64,000 nucleotides of DNA from Thaumasiovibrio occultus (GTDB taxonomy: Bacteria; Pseudomonadota; Gammaproteobacteria; Enterobacterales; Vibrionaceae), in assembly GCA_019703815.1 (NCBI GenBank), contig AP023052.1, forward strand, positions 1,860,001-1,924,000. Reading direction: 5' to 3'. The notes under the pieces were generated by a model, which saw nothing but the letters and a program-made list of their open reading frames with translations, did no database searches and was not told where the DNA came from. Shown piece by piece: positions 54,511 through 64,000 of the stretch (the first letter of the stretch is position 1; every line of letters starts with the position of its first letter). Made by a program: the position numbers and the translations under genes.

Positions 54511-55608
54511 TCACGCGTTGGCGAGTTCAAACGCTTTCATGTACGCGACCAAGGCTTCAACGCCCGCTTTTGGCATCGCGTTGTAAATTGATGCGCGCAT
54601 ACCGCCAACCGCGCGGTGGCCTTTTAGGGCACGCAATCCGGCCGCATCAGCCCCTTCCAAGAACGCTGAATCTAACTCTGGGTTAGCGAGTTGGAAAGGC
54701 ACATTCATTAATGAACGATTATCAGCGTGGACATCGTTACTGTAAAAATCCGACTGATCAATGTAGTCATAAAGCAGCGCGGCTTTCTCTTCATTATGCT
54801 TTTGCATTGCGGTCAGTCCGCCCTGCTCTTTTAGCCATTCGAAGACTTGGCCTGCCAAGTACCACGCAAATGTTGGCGGTGTGTTGTACATGGACTCTTT
54901 TTCAAACAATACCTTGTAGTTAAACACACTCGGCAGCACATCAGAGGCCAACTCAAGCAAATCATCGCGTACGATCACGATAGTCAAACCAGCAGGACCA
55001 ATGTTTTTCTGCGCGCCAGCATATATGACGCCGTACTGACTCACATCGATTGGACGCGACAAAATAGTCGACGACATATCAGCCACAATCGGTTTGTCGG
55101 TCACGGGTAGATCGCGAATTTCCACCCCATCAATGGTTTCATTCGGGCAGAAATGCACAAAAGCGGCATCTTTCGACATCGGCCACTCGCTCGCTGGCAG
55201 TACAGCTTTTTTACCTTCACGGGTGCAGGTGATATCCACCACGTTAGGTTGGCAGTACTTCTTGGCTTCTTCAATCGCGCTGTGTGCCCAGAAACCGCCA
55301 TCCATATAGTCAGCCGTGGTCTTCTCACCAAGCAGGTTCATTGGTACTGCCGCAAATTGAGCACGGGCACCGCCTTGGCAAAACAGCACTTTGTAGTTAG
55401 CAGGAATATCAAGCAATTCACGCAAATCCGCTTCGGCTTTTTCTGCGATCGCCATAAAAGGTTTACCACGGTGGCTCACCTCCATCACTGAGGTTCCCAA
55501 CCCTGCCCAATCAATAAGTTCTTGTTGTGCTTTTCGCATAACCGGCTGAGGTAACATTGCCGGACCGGCACTGAAGTTAAATACAGTATTCATGCTCTGA
55601 GATTCCAT
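54511..55608 (-). CDS. serC: Phosphoserine aminotransferase
   Basis: A 365-residue PLP enzyme that makes phosphoserine for serine and is also used in vitamin B6 synthesis. The N-terminus reads [11 protein letters not shown], the substrate loop [20 protein letters not shown] is near residues 72-91, and the PLP lysine lies in [13 protein letters not shown] (about 193-205). Start ATG 55608 has AGGAG ahead; a second ATG five codons in is possible. Confidence 0.96.
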   Translation of the reverse strand: MESQSMNTVFNFSAGPAMLPQPVMRKAQQELIDWAGLGTSVMEVSHRGKPFMAIAEKAEADLRELLDIPANYKVLFCQGGARAQFAAVPMNLLGEKTTADYMDGGFWAHSAIEEAKKYCQPNVVDITCTREGKKAVLPASEWPMSKDAAFVHFCPNETIDGVEIRDLPVTDKPIVADMSSTILSRPIDVSQYGVIYAGAQKNIGPAGLTIVIVRDDLLELASDVLPSVFNYKVLFEKESMYNTPPTFAWYLAGQVFEWLKEQGGLTAMQKHNEEKAALLYDYIDQSDFYSNDVHADNRSLMNVPFQLANPELDSAFLEGADAAGLRALKGHRAVGGMRASIYNAMPKAGVEALVAYMKAFELANA

Positions 55609-55861
55609 GACGCAAACAGCTCCTGCGTGATCAATTGATATTTCGAGTTATTGATTTAACACCGTTTGTCAGAAAAGAAAAGAGACGGGCAAGAATAAAC
55701 TGCTGGAAGAAGCAATAAACGAGAAAATAGCGTCAACGGCTAGCGTGCTAGTGAAGCCTATGGGTAGACAGAGTGCTGACTTTAGGGAAAGAATTAACCG
55801 GGAACAGATACAAAAAATCCAGCCGCAGCTGGATTTTTAGATATTGAGCGAGACGTATGGT
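55609..55861. promoter_or_regulatory. serC upstream region
   Basis: About 250 bases between the serC start and the next gene's end. No gene seen. It carries the terminator of the following gene at 55812-55838 and should hold the serC promoter. Confidence 0.4.
55812..55838 (-). terminator. Terminator of the 160-residue protein gene
   Basis: AAAAATCCAGC-CGCA-GCTGGATTTTT. It has A and T runs on both sides and is about 24 bases past the stop. Confidence 0.9.
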
Positions 55862-56344
55862 TTAGATACCTGCGCGCTTAAATAGGCCCGCCATTAGCTT
55901 AGAGCCTGATTTCACCATCTTCGCTTTGCTTTGGAATTGGTTTGCCAATGCTGGGTTGCCCACTTCCTTCGCGATGTAGCTCATTGCCATGTACATGTCA
56001 CGGCCATCTTTGATGCGGTCTTTGTCGTTGATTGGTGACAATAGACCCGCCATTTCAGTACCTTTCATGCCTTGTTCTTCAGCGTGAACTTGCACTGCAT
56101 CTAGCAACTCATCAAGGTCCACCATTACTTCGGTTCTTTCCAAACCTTGCTTCTTCATCTCTTTGGCGTTTTTACGACGAATAGCAGCAACAGTGTAACG
56201 TGGGGTATTTAACTTACGGTAACCCCAAAAACCCGCCAAAACTAGTAGTGCAACACCACCAGCAACATAACCCCAGATTGAAGTTGTTTCTGCAATCACT
56301 TCTACTTGAGAAGCGGTAGAATCAAACGCTGGAACCTCAGACAT
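55862..56344 (-). CDS. Single-helix membrane protein of unknown function
   Basis: A 160-residue protein: a short acidic N-terminus, one membrane helix (about 24-42, GYVAGGVALLVLAGFWGY), then a basic cytosolic part (AAIRRKNAKEMKKQGLERTE) and helices ending SKAKMVKSGSKLMAGLFKR. No family is recognised, but the composition and the strong terminator support a real gene. The N-terminus has AAAGGTT ahead of the ATG. It lies between serC and the three paralogous membrane genes. Confidence 0.65.
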   Translation of the reverse strand: MSEVPAFDSTASQVEVIAETTSIWGYVAGGVALLVLAGFWGYRKLNTPRYTVAAIRRKNAKEMKKQGLERTEVMVDLDELLDAVQVHAEEQGMKGTEMAGLLSPINDKDRIKDGRDMYMAMSYIAKEVGNPALANQFQSKAKMVKSGSKLMAGLFKRAGI

Positions 56345-56675
56345 AGATAGAACCTTTCATACTCACAATGTAACGCCCCAAACCATATTCTTTTTGGGGC
56401 TTAATAACCACGTATTGCCGCAACATTTCTTCGTTTTCGAGATGTCGCGCAACCTTTCGCAATGTTCACAGGCAACACCACGGGAAAAAATCGCCGCGAT
56501 TGTATCACCACACTTCTCACAGGCAAAGCAACTCCGCTGTTAAGCCCGCGAAAAGTCAGCATCTCTCAACCAACGGTGTTTCCTGAACGTCACACAATAA
56601 AACGGCTTCTCAACCAAGTATAGTGGCGATGAGAGGCGTCAACAAACTGCACAGTTAAACCTCGGATAACCTCAA
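56345..56675. other. Intergenic region without recognisable gene
   Basis: About 330 bases between the 160-residue protein gene and the first of three membrane-protein paralogs. I see no ORF with a ribosome site and no hairpin terminator for the paralogs. Confidence 0.4.
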
Positions 56676-57275
56676 TTAGCGACGACGGCTCACCAGTGGC
56701 TCATGCGATGTTCCGCAACTCACGAGATCCGCTGAACGGCTTTGCTCTGCACTTTGTACAGATCCAGGAGAGCTAAACAGCATATAGAAAGCAAACCAAG
56801 TTTCCGCATAGAGAATTGCGGAATAGATTGAGTGTGGGCGATACATTTCCATCAAGTAATAGTCGATATTGGTCAGCAGCTCAACAACACTCCGCATCAA
56901 TCCAAGAGCGACGCCATCAAAGATAAAATCGTCGTACTCCATCGCGCTGTGAAAAATAAGTTGCAATGCGATCATAGCGAGAATTGAAAACCCGACCACG
57001 CGTCGCCATAACACGCCATTTTCCCCCCTACCCATTAGTAACGAAAGCGCCACTAAGATGACAGCGCCAATGCGCATACTACCTTTTGTTAACAGTCCCA
57101 GCATCGCGGCGGCATAATTGGAATTCATTTCGCCGAGATCCTTGAGAAAATCTTCCCCTTCAGACAGCTCGTAATACACTTTAATTAGGTGTCCACCTTC
57201 ATAAAGCATGAACGCACACCATCCAAACGCAAGCCAAGGGGCTAGCACCGATAAAAGAGATCTAGGCATACTCAT
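56676..57275 (-). CDS. Membrane protein, paralog A of a three-gene tandem
   Basis: A 199-residue protein with four predicted helices (about 12-30, 60-80, 95-115 and 150-170). It shares with its two neighbours the mid-protein VLWRR motif and the fourth-helix pattern YS-x3-YAE-x2-FA-x-Y-x2-F (here SIYSAILYAETWFAFYMLF). No known domain. The C-terminal tail is polar, with a Cys. Start ATG 57275 has AAGGTGA five bases ahead; ATG 57269 is also good. Confidence 0.7.
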   Translation of the reverse strand: MSMPRSLLSVLAPWLAFGWCAFMLYEGGHLIKVYYELSEGEDFLKDLGEMNSNYAAAMLGLLTKGSMRIGAVILVALSLLMGRGENGVLWRRVVGFSILAMIALQLIFHSAMEYDDFIFDGVALGLMRSVVELLTNIDYYLMEMYRPHSIYSAILYAETWFAFYMLFSSPGSVQSAEQSRSADLVSCGTSHEPLVSRRR

Positions 57276-57489
57276 CCTTGTCACCTTGTTTCAATCAATA
57301 GCAATATAACTCACGGCTAACCCTGCTAAATGAGGGCGCGTTTGGGTAACACTTCACCCTCACCTTCTGGGCGCACGCTTGTTCCTCTCGCTTTTTACTC
57401 TATAAGCGCAGTGGGCAGTGCAAATACCCCTAATTGTAACGGTTGAGCCCCAACACAAGCTATTCATGCCATTACTTGTGCTGCACTTT

Positions 57490-58089
57490 TCACTCACGAC
57501 CACCGCTTAGCCAATCGCCACTGCCCATTTTCGTTTTACATTGCGTAATTGCTGAAGATGATTGCGATGCCAGTACATCAGTGGTTGGTTTAGGTTTGCT
57601 ACGGTTAGCCTGGCTAAAGATCAGATAGAGGGCAAAAACAATCTCTGCATAGGTTAATAGTGACCAAGGGGAATGATAGTGAAGAAAAATCATCAAGTAC
57701 GTTTCAAATTCCGATAAGAACTCTAGCCAAACTAGCAAAAATATTTCAATACCTTGGGTAGGAAGGCTTCCCTGAAGCATGAAGATTGCCGGGCTTATGA
57801 GTCTTTCGAAAAGTAGAGCTGCAATTAACAGTGCCAACCATCGACGCCAGAGCACTGAGCCCTTGCTAATACCAAATAACATCGCACCGACAACAATCAC
57901 CACGCCAAAAATAGTGACGTAAGAGCGGAGCAAAAACCACGAATGCAACTCCACTGCAACAGATAAAGTACCCGTTGCTCCCTCCATACTTTTCGCATAA
58001 TGAATGCCTTTATTTGCAAAATATAAGGTGTAGCAGCAGAAAACGACTGAGAGCAGTATTGTAATTACGGGTTTACGTGATTCCGACAT
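57490..58089 (-). CDS. Membrane protein, paralog B of a three-gene tandem
   Basis: A 199-residue protein with four helices (about 8-26, 50-75, 85-100 and 150-170). It carries VLWRRWLALLIA and the last-helix pattern SPWSLLTYAEIVFALYLIF, aligned with paralogs A and C. No known domain. AAGGACAG lies about six bases before the ATG. Confidence 0.7.
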   Translation of the reverse strand: MSESRKPVITILLSVVFCCYTLYFANKGIHYAKSMEGATGTLSVAVELHSWFLLRSYVTIFGVVIVVGAMLFGISKGSVLWRRWLALLIAALLFERLISPAIFMLQGSLPTQGIEIFLLVWLEFLSEFETYLMIFLHYHSPWSLLTYAEIVFALYLIFSQANRSKPKPTTDVLASQSSSAITQCKTKMGSGDWLSGGRE

Positions 58090-58147
58090 ACCCTGTCCTT
58101 AATAATCCCAATAAAAGCAGCGTGCCAACGTAAGCGTTATAGCGAAG

Positions 58148-58723
58148 CTACACGCCAGGTCGAGCACTCCATTCGTCATCATCCTCGCCTACTGCCACAG
58201 TGTCATCTTTATATGGAGAGTCGAACAATAAATAGATCGCAAAAAACACCTGTACATAAAGCAATAGCGACCACAGAGAGGAATAGGCGAAGAAATTCAT
58301 TACGTAATTAAGCGGTTCGCTGCTAATCACTGTCGCCATCTTCCCAATAAACGCCCCCACGCCTTGGGTTAATGCATCCGATGCGGTGTAAACCACTGGG
58401 GTCAAAAATCGCAGCAGCAAATTACAAAACAGACCGAATGCCAGCAACCCTCGCCAAGGTGTTGCCTTGCCACACAAGGCAATCAACATCAAAAAAAGTA
58501 CAGGGACAAGGAAGAATAGCAAAGCACTTGGCGGGATCAGTCCCCAAAAATGAAAGACATCCCACGCATTCAGTGACTCACCTTGGCTTAGGCGCTCAAA
58601 GGATGTCATCCACGCGCCCGATTCAATAATGCGGTCAATCGTTTGCAATGACAGATAGCCAAACCCAAGACAGACGCCCAAAGCCAGTAAGGGAAAGACA
58701 TTAAATTCGCGAATTCCTTTCAT
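58148..58723 (-). CDS. Membrane protein, paralog C of a three-gene tandem
   Basis: A 191-residue protein with four helices (about 9-27, 58-80, 87-105 and 150-172). It carries the weaker TPWRGLLAFG and the last-helix pattern SLWSLLLYVQVFFAIYLLF, aligned with paralogs A and B. The C-terminal tail is acidic (VGEDDDEW). It lies directly after gyrA. AAGGATCG lies ahead of the ATG. Confidence 0.7.
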   Translation of the reverse strand: MKGIREFNVFPLLALGVCLGFGYLSLQTIDRIIESGAWMTSFERLSQGESLNAWDVFHFWGLIPPSALLFFLVPVLFLMLIALCGKATPWRGLLAFGLFCNLLLRFLTPVVYTASDALTQGVGAFIGKMATVISSEPLNYVMNFFAYSSLWSLLLYVQVFFAIYLLFDSPYKDDTVAVGEDDDEWSARPGV

Positions 58724-58811
58724 TTATTGCGATCCTTGTGAGCATGATTAATGTAAAATACGACACCAACAATGCACTGGTGACAATTTCACCAACATTT
58801 TACGCCATGCG

Positions 58812-58840
58812 AAAAAAAGCCCGCGTCATGCGGGCTTCTT
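58812..58840 (-). terminator. gyrA terminator
   Basis: AAGCCCGC-ATGAC-GCGGGCTT on the minus strand followed by a run of T, about 17 bases past the gyrA stop. Confidence 0.92.
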
Positions 58841-58856
58841 ATTTTACCTGAGTTGA

Positions 58857-61490
58857 TTACTCGGCGTCATCGTTGCTAGCGTCTTCTTGCGCTGCATCAG
58901 TCGCTTCAGGTGCTACTTCACCTTCTACAACTTCGCCTTCTTCATCAACAAGCGTTTCATCTTCTTCAGGCTCGTCGATACGCTGTAGGCCTACAACGTG
59001 CTCGTCTTCAGCAGTACGGATCAACGTTACACCTTGGGTGTTACGACCAACCAGACTCACTTCAGACACGCGGGTACGAACAAGAGTACCGGCATCAGTG
59101 ATCATCATGATCTCATCGCCTGACTCAACTTGTACCGCACCGACGACACAACCGTTACGCTCAGACACCTTGATAGAGACAACGCCCTGTGTCGCACGAC
59201 CTTTCGTTGGGTATTCCGCCAACTCAGTACGCTTACCGTAACCGTTTTCAGTCACGGTCAACACTTCGCCATCACCTTGCGGTACGATCAGCGAAACAAC
59301 GCTATCACTTTCAGCCAAGCGAATACCACGAACACCTGCAGCAGTACGACCCATTGGACGAACGTGCTCTTCAGAGAAGCGCACCACTTTACCTGCTTTC
59401 GAGAACAGCATGATGTCAGAGTTCTGATGCGTAATATCTGCCCCGATCAATGAATCACCTTCACGCAGATTCACGGCGATAATACCCGCGCTACGTGGGC
59501 GGCTGAAATCAGTCAGCGGTGTTTTCTTAACAGTACCGTCAGCCGTTGCCATGAAGACGTACTTATCAGCCACGTATTCATTGATTGGCAGGATAGCGGT
59601 AATACGCTCATTCTCTTCCAATGGAAGAATATTAACGATTGGCTTACCACGAGCGGTACGGGTTGCATGCGGCAACTGGTACACTTTCAGCCAGTACAAA
59701 CGACCACGGCTTGAGAAACAAAGAATGGTGTCGTGAGTATTCGCCACCAACAGCTTCTCAATGTAGTCTTCATCTTTCATTCGGGTGGCCGCTTTGCCTT
59801 TACCACCACGGCGTTGCGCTTCGTACTCGCTCAATAGCTGGTACTTCACGTAGCCTTCGTGTGACAGAGTCACTACCACGTCTTCTTGGTTGATCAGATC
59901 TTCCAAGTCGATGTCGTGGTGAGCAGCAGTAATTTCAGTACGACGTACATCGTTAAACTGCTCGCGAACCAGCTCTAGCTCTTCGCGGATCACTTCCATT
60001 AGGCGCTCGGTGCTGCCTAGGATTTTCAGCAATTCTTCGATTTGCGATAGCAGTTCTTTGTATTCGTCGAGGATCTTCTCGTGCTCAAGGCCAGTTAGCT
60101 TGTTAAGACGTAGATCCAAAATCGCTTGTGCTTGTTGCTCGGTCAGGAAGTATTGGCCATCACGGATACCAAACTCTTCTGCCAACCACTCAGGACGCGC
60201 GGCATCAACACCGGCACGCTCAAGCATTGCCGCAACATCGCCAAGGTTCCAACCACGCGCTTGCAGTTGCTCACGCGCTTCTGCAGGGGTCGCTGCACGG
60301 CGGATCAGCTCGATGATCTCATCGATGTTCACCAGTGCAATCGCCAAACCTTCAAGAATATGCGCACGCTCACGCGCTTTACGCAGTTCGAAGATAGTAC
60401 GGCGAGTCACCACTTCTTGGCGGTGATTAACGAAACAACGCAGCATCTCTTTCAGGTTAAACAACTTAGGTTGGCCGTTATCTAGGGCAACCATGTTGAT
60501 ACCGAAAGTGGTTTGCAATTGGGTCTGAGCGTACAGGTTGTTCAGTACCACTTCACCCACTGCATCGCGACGACATTCGATCACGATGCGCATACCGTCT
60601 TTATCCGACTCGTCACGCAGCGCCGAAATGCCTTCGACTTTCTTATCTTTCACTAGCTCAGCGATTTTCTCGATCAGGCGCGCTTTGTTGACCTGATACG
60701 GGATCTCACTAACGATAATGGTTTCTTTACCGTTCTTGTCAGCTTCGATTTCCGCTTTCGAGCGCAGGTAGATTTTGCCGCGGCCAGTTTTGTACGCGTC
60801 GATGATCCCTTTGCGACCACTGATAGTTGCTGCAGTTGGGAAATCTGGACCTGGGATGTGTTCGATCAACTCATCAATGGTGATATCGTTGTTATCGATA
60901 TATGCCAAACAGCCATCGATCACTTCACCTAAGTTGTGCGGAGGAATATTGGTCGCCATACCAACGGCGATACCCGACGAACCGTTAACCAATAGGTTAG
61001 GAACCTTGGTCGGTAGCACCGCAGGGATCTTCTCGGTGCCGTCGTAGTTATCGACGTAATCAACCGTTTCTTTATCTAGATCCGCGAGTAGTTCGTGGGC
61101 AATTTTTGCCATACGGACTTCGGTATAACGCATTGCTGCGGCGGAGTCGCCGTCAACAGAACCGAAGTTACCTTGACCATCCACCAGCATATAACGCAGC
61201 GCAAATGGCTGAGCCATACGGACGATAGTGTCGTAAACCGCGCTATCACCGTGTGGGTGGTATTTACCGATGACGTCACCGACGACACGGGCAGATTTTT
61301 TGTATGGTTTATTCCAGTCGTTACCCAGTACATTCATCGCGAATAGAACGCGGCGGTGTACGGGCTTCAGGCCATCACGCACATCAGGAAGTGCTCGACC
61401 TACGATGACGGACATCGCATAGTCGAGGTATGAGTTTTTAAGCTCATCTTCAATGTTTACGGGCGTGATCTCTTTTGCAAGATCGCTCAT
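58857..61490 (-). CDS. gyrA: DNA gyrase subunit A
   Basis: An 877-residue type IIA topoisomerase subunit that introduces negative supercoils with GyrB. N-terminal [20 protein letters not shown], active-site Tyr in AAAMRYTE (about residue 122), quinolone region [13 protein letters not shown] with the wild-type Ser and Asp (E. coli positions 83 and 87), and the GyrA box QRRGGKG in the C-terminal domain. It ends with an acidic tail. The start is ATG 61490; the frame is open six codons further. Confidence 0.97.
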   Translation of the reverse strand: MSDLAKEITPVNIEDELKNSYLDYAMSVIVGRALPDVRDGLKPVHRRVLFAMNVLGNDWNKPYKKSARVVGDVIGKYHPHGDSAVYDTIVRMAQPFALRYMLVDGQGNFGSVDGDSAAAMRYTEVRMAKIAHELLADLDKETVDYVDNYDGTEKIPAVLPTKVPNLLVNGSSGIAVGMATNIPPHNLGEVIDGCLAYIDNNDITIDELIEHIPGPDFPTAATISGRKGIIDAYKTGRGKIYLRSKAEIEADKNGKETIIVSEIPYQVNKARLIEKIAELVKDKKVEGISALRDESDKDGMRIVIECRRDAVGEVVLNNLYAQTQLQTTFGINMVALDNGQPKLFNLKEMLRCFVNHRQEVVTRRTIFELRKARERAHILEGLAIALVNIDEIIELIRRAATPAEAREQLQARGWNLGDVAAMLERAGVDAARPEWLAEEFGIRDGQYFLTEQQAQAILDLRLNKLTGLEHEKILDEYKELLSQIEELLKILGSTERLMEVIREELELVREQFNDVRRTEITAAHHDIDLEDLINQEDVVVTLSHEGYVKYQLLSEYEAQRRGGKGKAATRMKDEDYIEKLLVANTHDTILCFSSRGRLYWLKVYQLPHATRTARGKPIVNILPLEENERITAILPINEYVADKYVFMATADGTVKKTPLTDFSRPRSAGIIAVNLREGDSLIGADITHQNSDIMLFSKAGKVVRFSEEHVRPMGRTAAGVRGIRLAESDSVVSLIVPQGDGEVLTVTENGYGKRTELAEYPTKGRATQGVVSIKVSERNGCVVGAVQVESGDEIMMITDAGTLVRTRVSEVSLVGRNTQGVTLIRTAEDEHVVGLQRIDEPEEDETLVDEEGEVVEGEVAPEATDAAQEDASNDDAE

Positions 61491-62238
61491 GGAGCCATTA
61501 TCCCTCAATGTAATTTTGGCGTTGTTTCATACCCAAAAAGTAACAACATGCGCTGGAACCGCGAGCATGGATTGACCTGTGCGCAATAAGGTAGAGCCTA
61601 CCTAACAACGCAGAGGACAAGCCATCTCGCTCACACAAAGCTGTGTGTCCCCAAGCAGTTTGACGCTGATTGAGTATAGATACCAAAGTGGTACAGAGCC
61701 TGCGTTCAACGGGTTTCACCAAGGTGAATAACACGCTAAGCACCAGTCTTTGAATCGGTTAAAAACCGTACTCTGGCATAAATGCAAGTTGCAGGAATAT
61801 AGCATGATTTTACATATCAACGCACGTTTTTCCTGAGCGAGAAACCCTGCCCCTATCGCATTTCGGAGCAGGCTTCACTTCAAGTGTTGATGTTTTGCTC
61901 GTTTTACATCGGTGACGAGAAGAGACATACGGACAAGATTACCGTCCCTGGTGTTCGGTCGCGCTTTTTGACGATTTCTGCCTTATATATGTACCCAAGT
62001 AACCTCAAGGTGCCTGGCTATAAGGTTACTGTTGCGCATTCGGCTTTGAGAAAAATATCGCTATCAAGCCGCCCCATTGTCGCGATCTTACTGCCTTACC
62101 TGCGCGACTAATCTAGGCGACACTGCTCGGAATATCTCTCACCTTGGGCATTATTTTTTGTCGCCGTGTTGCGGACTGATATACTCTGACACCAGATTTT
62201 GTTAACACGTAATCCGATTCACGGATAGATGGATAACC
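61491..62238. other. Divergent gyrA-ubiG intergenic region
   Basis: About 750 bases, long for this window. It should contain promoters of gyrA and ubiG. A 75-residue plus ORF at 61884-62111 lacks a ribosome site and is not counted. It contains an inverted repeat AGTAACCT / AGGTTACT at 61998-62005 and 62023-62030, within a segment (CCAAGTAACCTCAAGGTGC) of the kind that recurs in Vibrionaceae intergenic DNA, as far as I remember. Confidence 0.45.
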
Positions 62239-62946
62239 ATGAACCAAACAAATGTAGACTCATCGGAAATTGCCAAGTTTGAAGAGATGGCCGCCCATTG
62301 GTGGGATTTAGAGGGCGAATTCAAACCCTTACATCAAATCAATCCACTCCGCCTTAATTACGTCAACGAGCGTTGCGGCGGTCTCGTTGGCAAGCGTGTA
62401 TTAGATGTAGGCTGTGGCGGCGGGATCTTAGCCGAAAGCATGGCCGCGATGGGCGCGAATGTGACCGGTATCGACATGGGTGAAGCGCCGCTGACCATCG
62501 CGAAGCTTCACGGCCTCGAAACTGGCGTGAAAGTGGATTACCAACAAACCACTGCTGAACAACACGCCGCTGACAACCCGGGATTATATGACGTGGTAAC
62601 GTGCATGGAGATGCTCGAGCATGTGCCCGATCCGGCCTCTGTGATCCAAGCGTGCAGTCAGCTGGTCAAACCCGGCGGCCATGTGTTTTTCTCTACCTTA
62701 AACCGCAACATGAAATCTTACTTGTTTGCGATTGTCGGCGCGGAGCACATCATGAAGGTCGTCCCGAAAGGCACGCATGAGCACAGTAAGTTTATCCGCC
62801 CGTCAGAGTTGATGGCGTTTATTGATCCAACCCCGCTGCAAGAGCGACACATCACTGGCCTGCACTACAACCCTTTATTTGACTCGTACAAATTGGGCCA
62901 CAATGTCGACGTAAACTACATCGTTCACACCTGCCACCAAGGCTAA
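62239..62946 (+). CDS. ubiG: Ubiquinone biosynthesis O-methyltransferase UbiG
   Basis: A 235-residue SAM-dependent methyltransferase that catalyses two O-methylations in ubiquinone synthesis. The SAM motif [20 protein letters not shown] is at about residues 53-72, and [13 protein letters not shown] (about 119-131) is motif II/III. The N-terminal [20 protein letters not shown] is typical of UbiG. It is followed 102 bp later by a HAD phosphatase gene. Confidence 0.96.
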   Translation: MNQTNVDSSEIAKFEEMAAHWWDLEGEFKPLHQINPLRLNYVNERCGGLVGKRVLDVGCGGGILAESMAAMGANVTGIDMGEAPLTIAKLHGLETGVKVDYQQTTAEQHAADNPGLYDVVTCMEMLEHVPDPASVIQACSQLVKPGGHVFFSTLNRNMKSYLFAIVGAEHIMKVVPKGTHEHSKFIRPSELMAFIDPTPLQERHITGLHYNPLFDSYKLGHNVDVNYIVHTCHQG

Positions 62947-63048
62947 CTCAGTGGCAAAGCTAACTCAGTGAACAGATACCACCTGCCACCGCTTGGTGGT
63001 GGGTGAGTTCAGACAGTGCCAAGCAATCCCCGACAACAAGGAGGTGAC

Positions 63049-63705
63049 ATGGTTGACGCACTCTTATTTGATCTCGATGGCACCCTGCTCGATACCGCCC
63101 CCGATATGGGTGCGGCCGCCAACGCCGTATTGGCCGATCATGGCCATGCCCCTCTCACCCACGCACAAATTCAAGCCAACACCAGCTATGGTGCGCGCGG
63201 CTTACTCAAAGCGGGCTTTGGCGATGATCTCGTTAATCACGATCCGCAGCAATTGCGTCAAGCGTTTCTGGACTATTACGCAAAAGATATCTGTATCGGT
63301 ACCGCGTATTATCCAGAAATCGAAACGGTTTTGACCACATTGCACGAGCAAGCTATCCCCTGGGGAATAATGACTAATAAACCAGGCTTTTTAACGGAAT
63401 TATTACTACCTTATTTTCCATTATTACGCCGTGCTAACATCATCTGCTGTGGCGACACCTTGCCATTCGCCAAGCCGCATCCCGAACCCTTACTCCATTG
63501 CGCGAAAATTATGGCGGTTGAACCTGACAAAATCGCCTATATTGGTGATATCGAGGGTGACATGATAGCCGCTAAAAACGCCAGTATGCAGGGCATAATT
63601 GCCGGATGGGGATACGTTGGCGATCCCGCTATGCTGACAAACTGGCCGGCACGGAAAACGCTCACCACACCGGCTCAAATTTTAGGCTTAGTGACGACTT
63701 CTTGA
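63049..63705 (+). CDS. HAD-family phosphatase (phosphoglycolate / MurNAc-6P type)
   Basis: A 218-residue HAD hydrolase. Motif I DLDGTLLDT (Asp nucleophile, about residues 8-16), motif II MTNKPGF (about 108-114), motif III lysine in FAKPHPEP (about 143-150) and motif IV YIGDIEGDMIAA (about 168-179). Gph and MupP are both this size and the sequence does not separate them. The start ATG 63049 has AAGGAGGTGAC directly ahead. It lies 102 bp after ubiG. Confidence 0.88.
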   Translation: MVDALLFDLDGTLLDTAPDMGAAANAVLADHGHAPLTHAQIQANTSYGARGLLKAGFGDDLVNHDPQQLRQAFLDYYAKDICIGTAYYPEIETVLTTLHEQAIPWGIMTNKPGFLTELLLPYFPLLRRANIICCGDTLPFAKPHPEPLLHCAKIMAVEPDKIAYIGDIEGDMIAAKNASMQGIIAGWGYVGDPAMLTNWPARKTLTTPAQILGLVTTS

Positions 63706-64000
63706 ACTCCCTCACAGAGTGGAAAAATTGGCAAATTAAATTTTTCCGACTACGGCGCTAAGTGGTGTCTTTCTAGACACTGCTTAACAGCGCCTGACAG
63801 CAGTAGTGCACATCGGTTAGTGTTTACTGACTCAATGCGCAACTTCCCCAAGTTATCCACAACTCAGGCCGTTGGGAGGTATTGCAAATTATTAAAAACG
63901 TCATTATCTTGTACGCCTCAACACCACCAACCCCTACATGTTGTGTTTGCGAGCAACTATAATCACTAATGCAAATACCTTTGGGTGGTAAGACACTTAT
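63706..64000. promoter_or_regulatory. Right-edge regulatory region, probably upstream of nrdA
   Basis: About 295 bases without a gene. It contains a perfect inverted repeat GGAAAAATT / AATTTTTCC (63721-63747), a second repeat GTGTCT-TTCT-AGACAC (63765-63780), and one perfect DnaA box. In many gammaproteobacteria nrdAB follows this gene order, and its promoter is DnaA-controlled; no nrd coding sequence is in view. Confidence 0.5.
63853..63861 (+). promoter_or_regulatory. DnaA box
   Basis: A perfect TTATCCACA. A single box at a gene promoter is typical for nrdAB regulation by DnaA and is not evidence for an origin. Confidence 0.65.

Noticed and set aside
58873-61346. Several antisense ORFs within gyrA
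   Set aside because: Shadows of the strongly conserved gyrA frame.
61884-62111. 75-residue plus ORF between gyrA and ubiG
   Set aside because: No ribosome site, unusual composition, and it crosses a probable dispersed repeat; more likely intergenic DNA.
63853-63861. Replication origin
   Set aside because: Only one DnaA box, no AT-rich unwinding element or box cluster, and a promoter context.

Overview
The window reads as a chromosomal segment of a gammaproteobacterium of the family Vibrionaceae (Salinivibrio, Vibrio or a close relative; this is inference from gene content, not a database match). Support: the sapABCDF-pspF / pspABC-ycjXF-tyrR block, the cmk-rpsA-ihfB-lapA-lapB-pyrF block, gyrA next to ubiG, hexR-pykA, a FabV-type enoyl reductase, a PsrA-type TetR gene followed by a sigma-E small RNA with the RybB/MicV/VrrA seed, and a secreted GH19 chitinase. 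Most intergenic gaps are short and carry clear hairpin terminators. There is no rRNA, no convincing tRNA, no CRISPR array and no intact insertion sequence.

Layout. 1-3.5 kb: a possible gene tail, an iron-dependent alcohol dehydrogenase, an NmrA-like oxidoreductase with an exact 45-bp tandem duplication in front of it, and glutaredoxin 1. 3.6-9.5 kb: a CitA/CitB(DcuS/DcuR)-type two-component system divergent from a tripartite tricarboxylate transporter operon tctC-tctB-tctA. 9.5-15 kb: a long stem-loop, a YbjL/AspT-type transporter, a PhoP/PhoQ-like pair, an ABM-domain protein and a small membrane protein. 15-25 kb: YeeN-type YebC protein, FabV, FadE, PsrA, one strong and one weaker sigma-E sRNA candidate, a YeeZ-like epimerase, HexR and pyruvate kinase. 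This is a fatty-acid and central-carbon section.

25-42 kb: small hypotheticals, an HD hydrolase, a RimJ-like acetyltransferase and TyrR; then an accessory insert (lipoprotein, DUF4274, DUF4303, GNAT, HD phosphohydrolase) that splits tyrR from ycjFX; then pspCBA, divergent pspF and the overlapping sap operon. The psp genes respond to inner-membrane stress through PspF and sigma-54, and the sap genes make a peptide/polyamine ABC transporter. 42.3-46.4 kb is the most unusual stretch: a heptamer repeat array, about 400 bp of AT-rich DNA, an orphan DUF4123 (type VI effector-chaperone type) gene with a small upstream ORF, two translationally coupled micro-ORFs on the other strand, a two-CBM GH19 chitinase and a DUF3833 lipoprotein.

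46.4-64 kb returns to core genes: pyrF, lapB, lapA, ihfB, rpsA, cmk, aroA, serC, gyrA, ubiG and a phosphoglycolate/MurNAc-6P-type HAD phosphatase. Between serC and gyrA sits a tandem set of three divergent paralogous four-helix membrane proteins of unknown function. The right edge carries a perfect DnaA box, which fits the upstream region of nrdA, although no nrd coding sequence is in view. The candidates I consider most worth checking are the sigma-E sRNA(s) at 20.7-21.07 kb, the three-paralog membrane cassette at 56.7-58.7 kb and the DUF4123/micro-ORF/chitinase locus at 42.3-45.6 kb.
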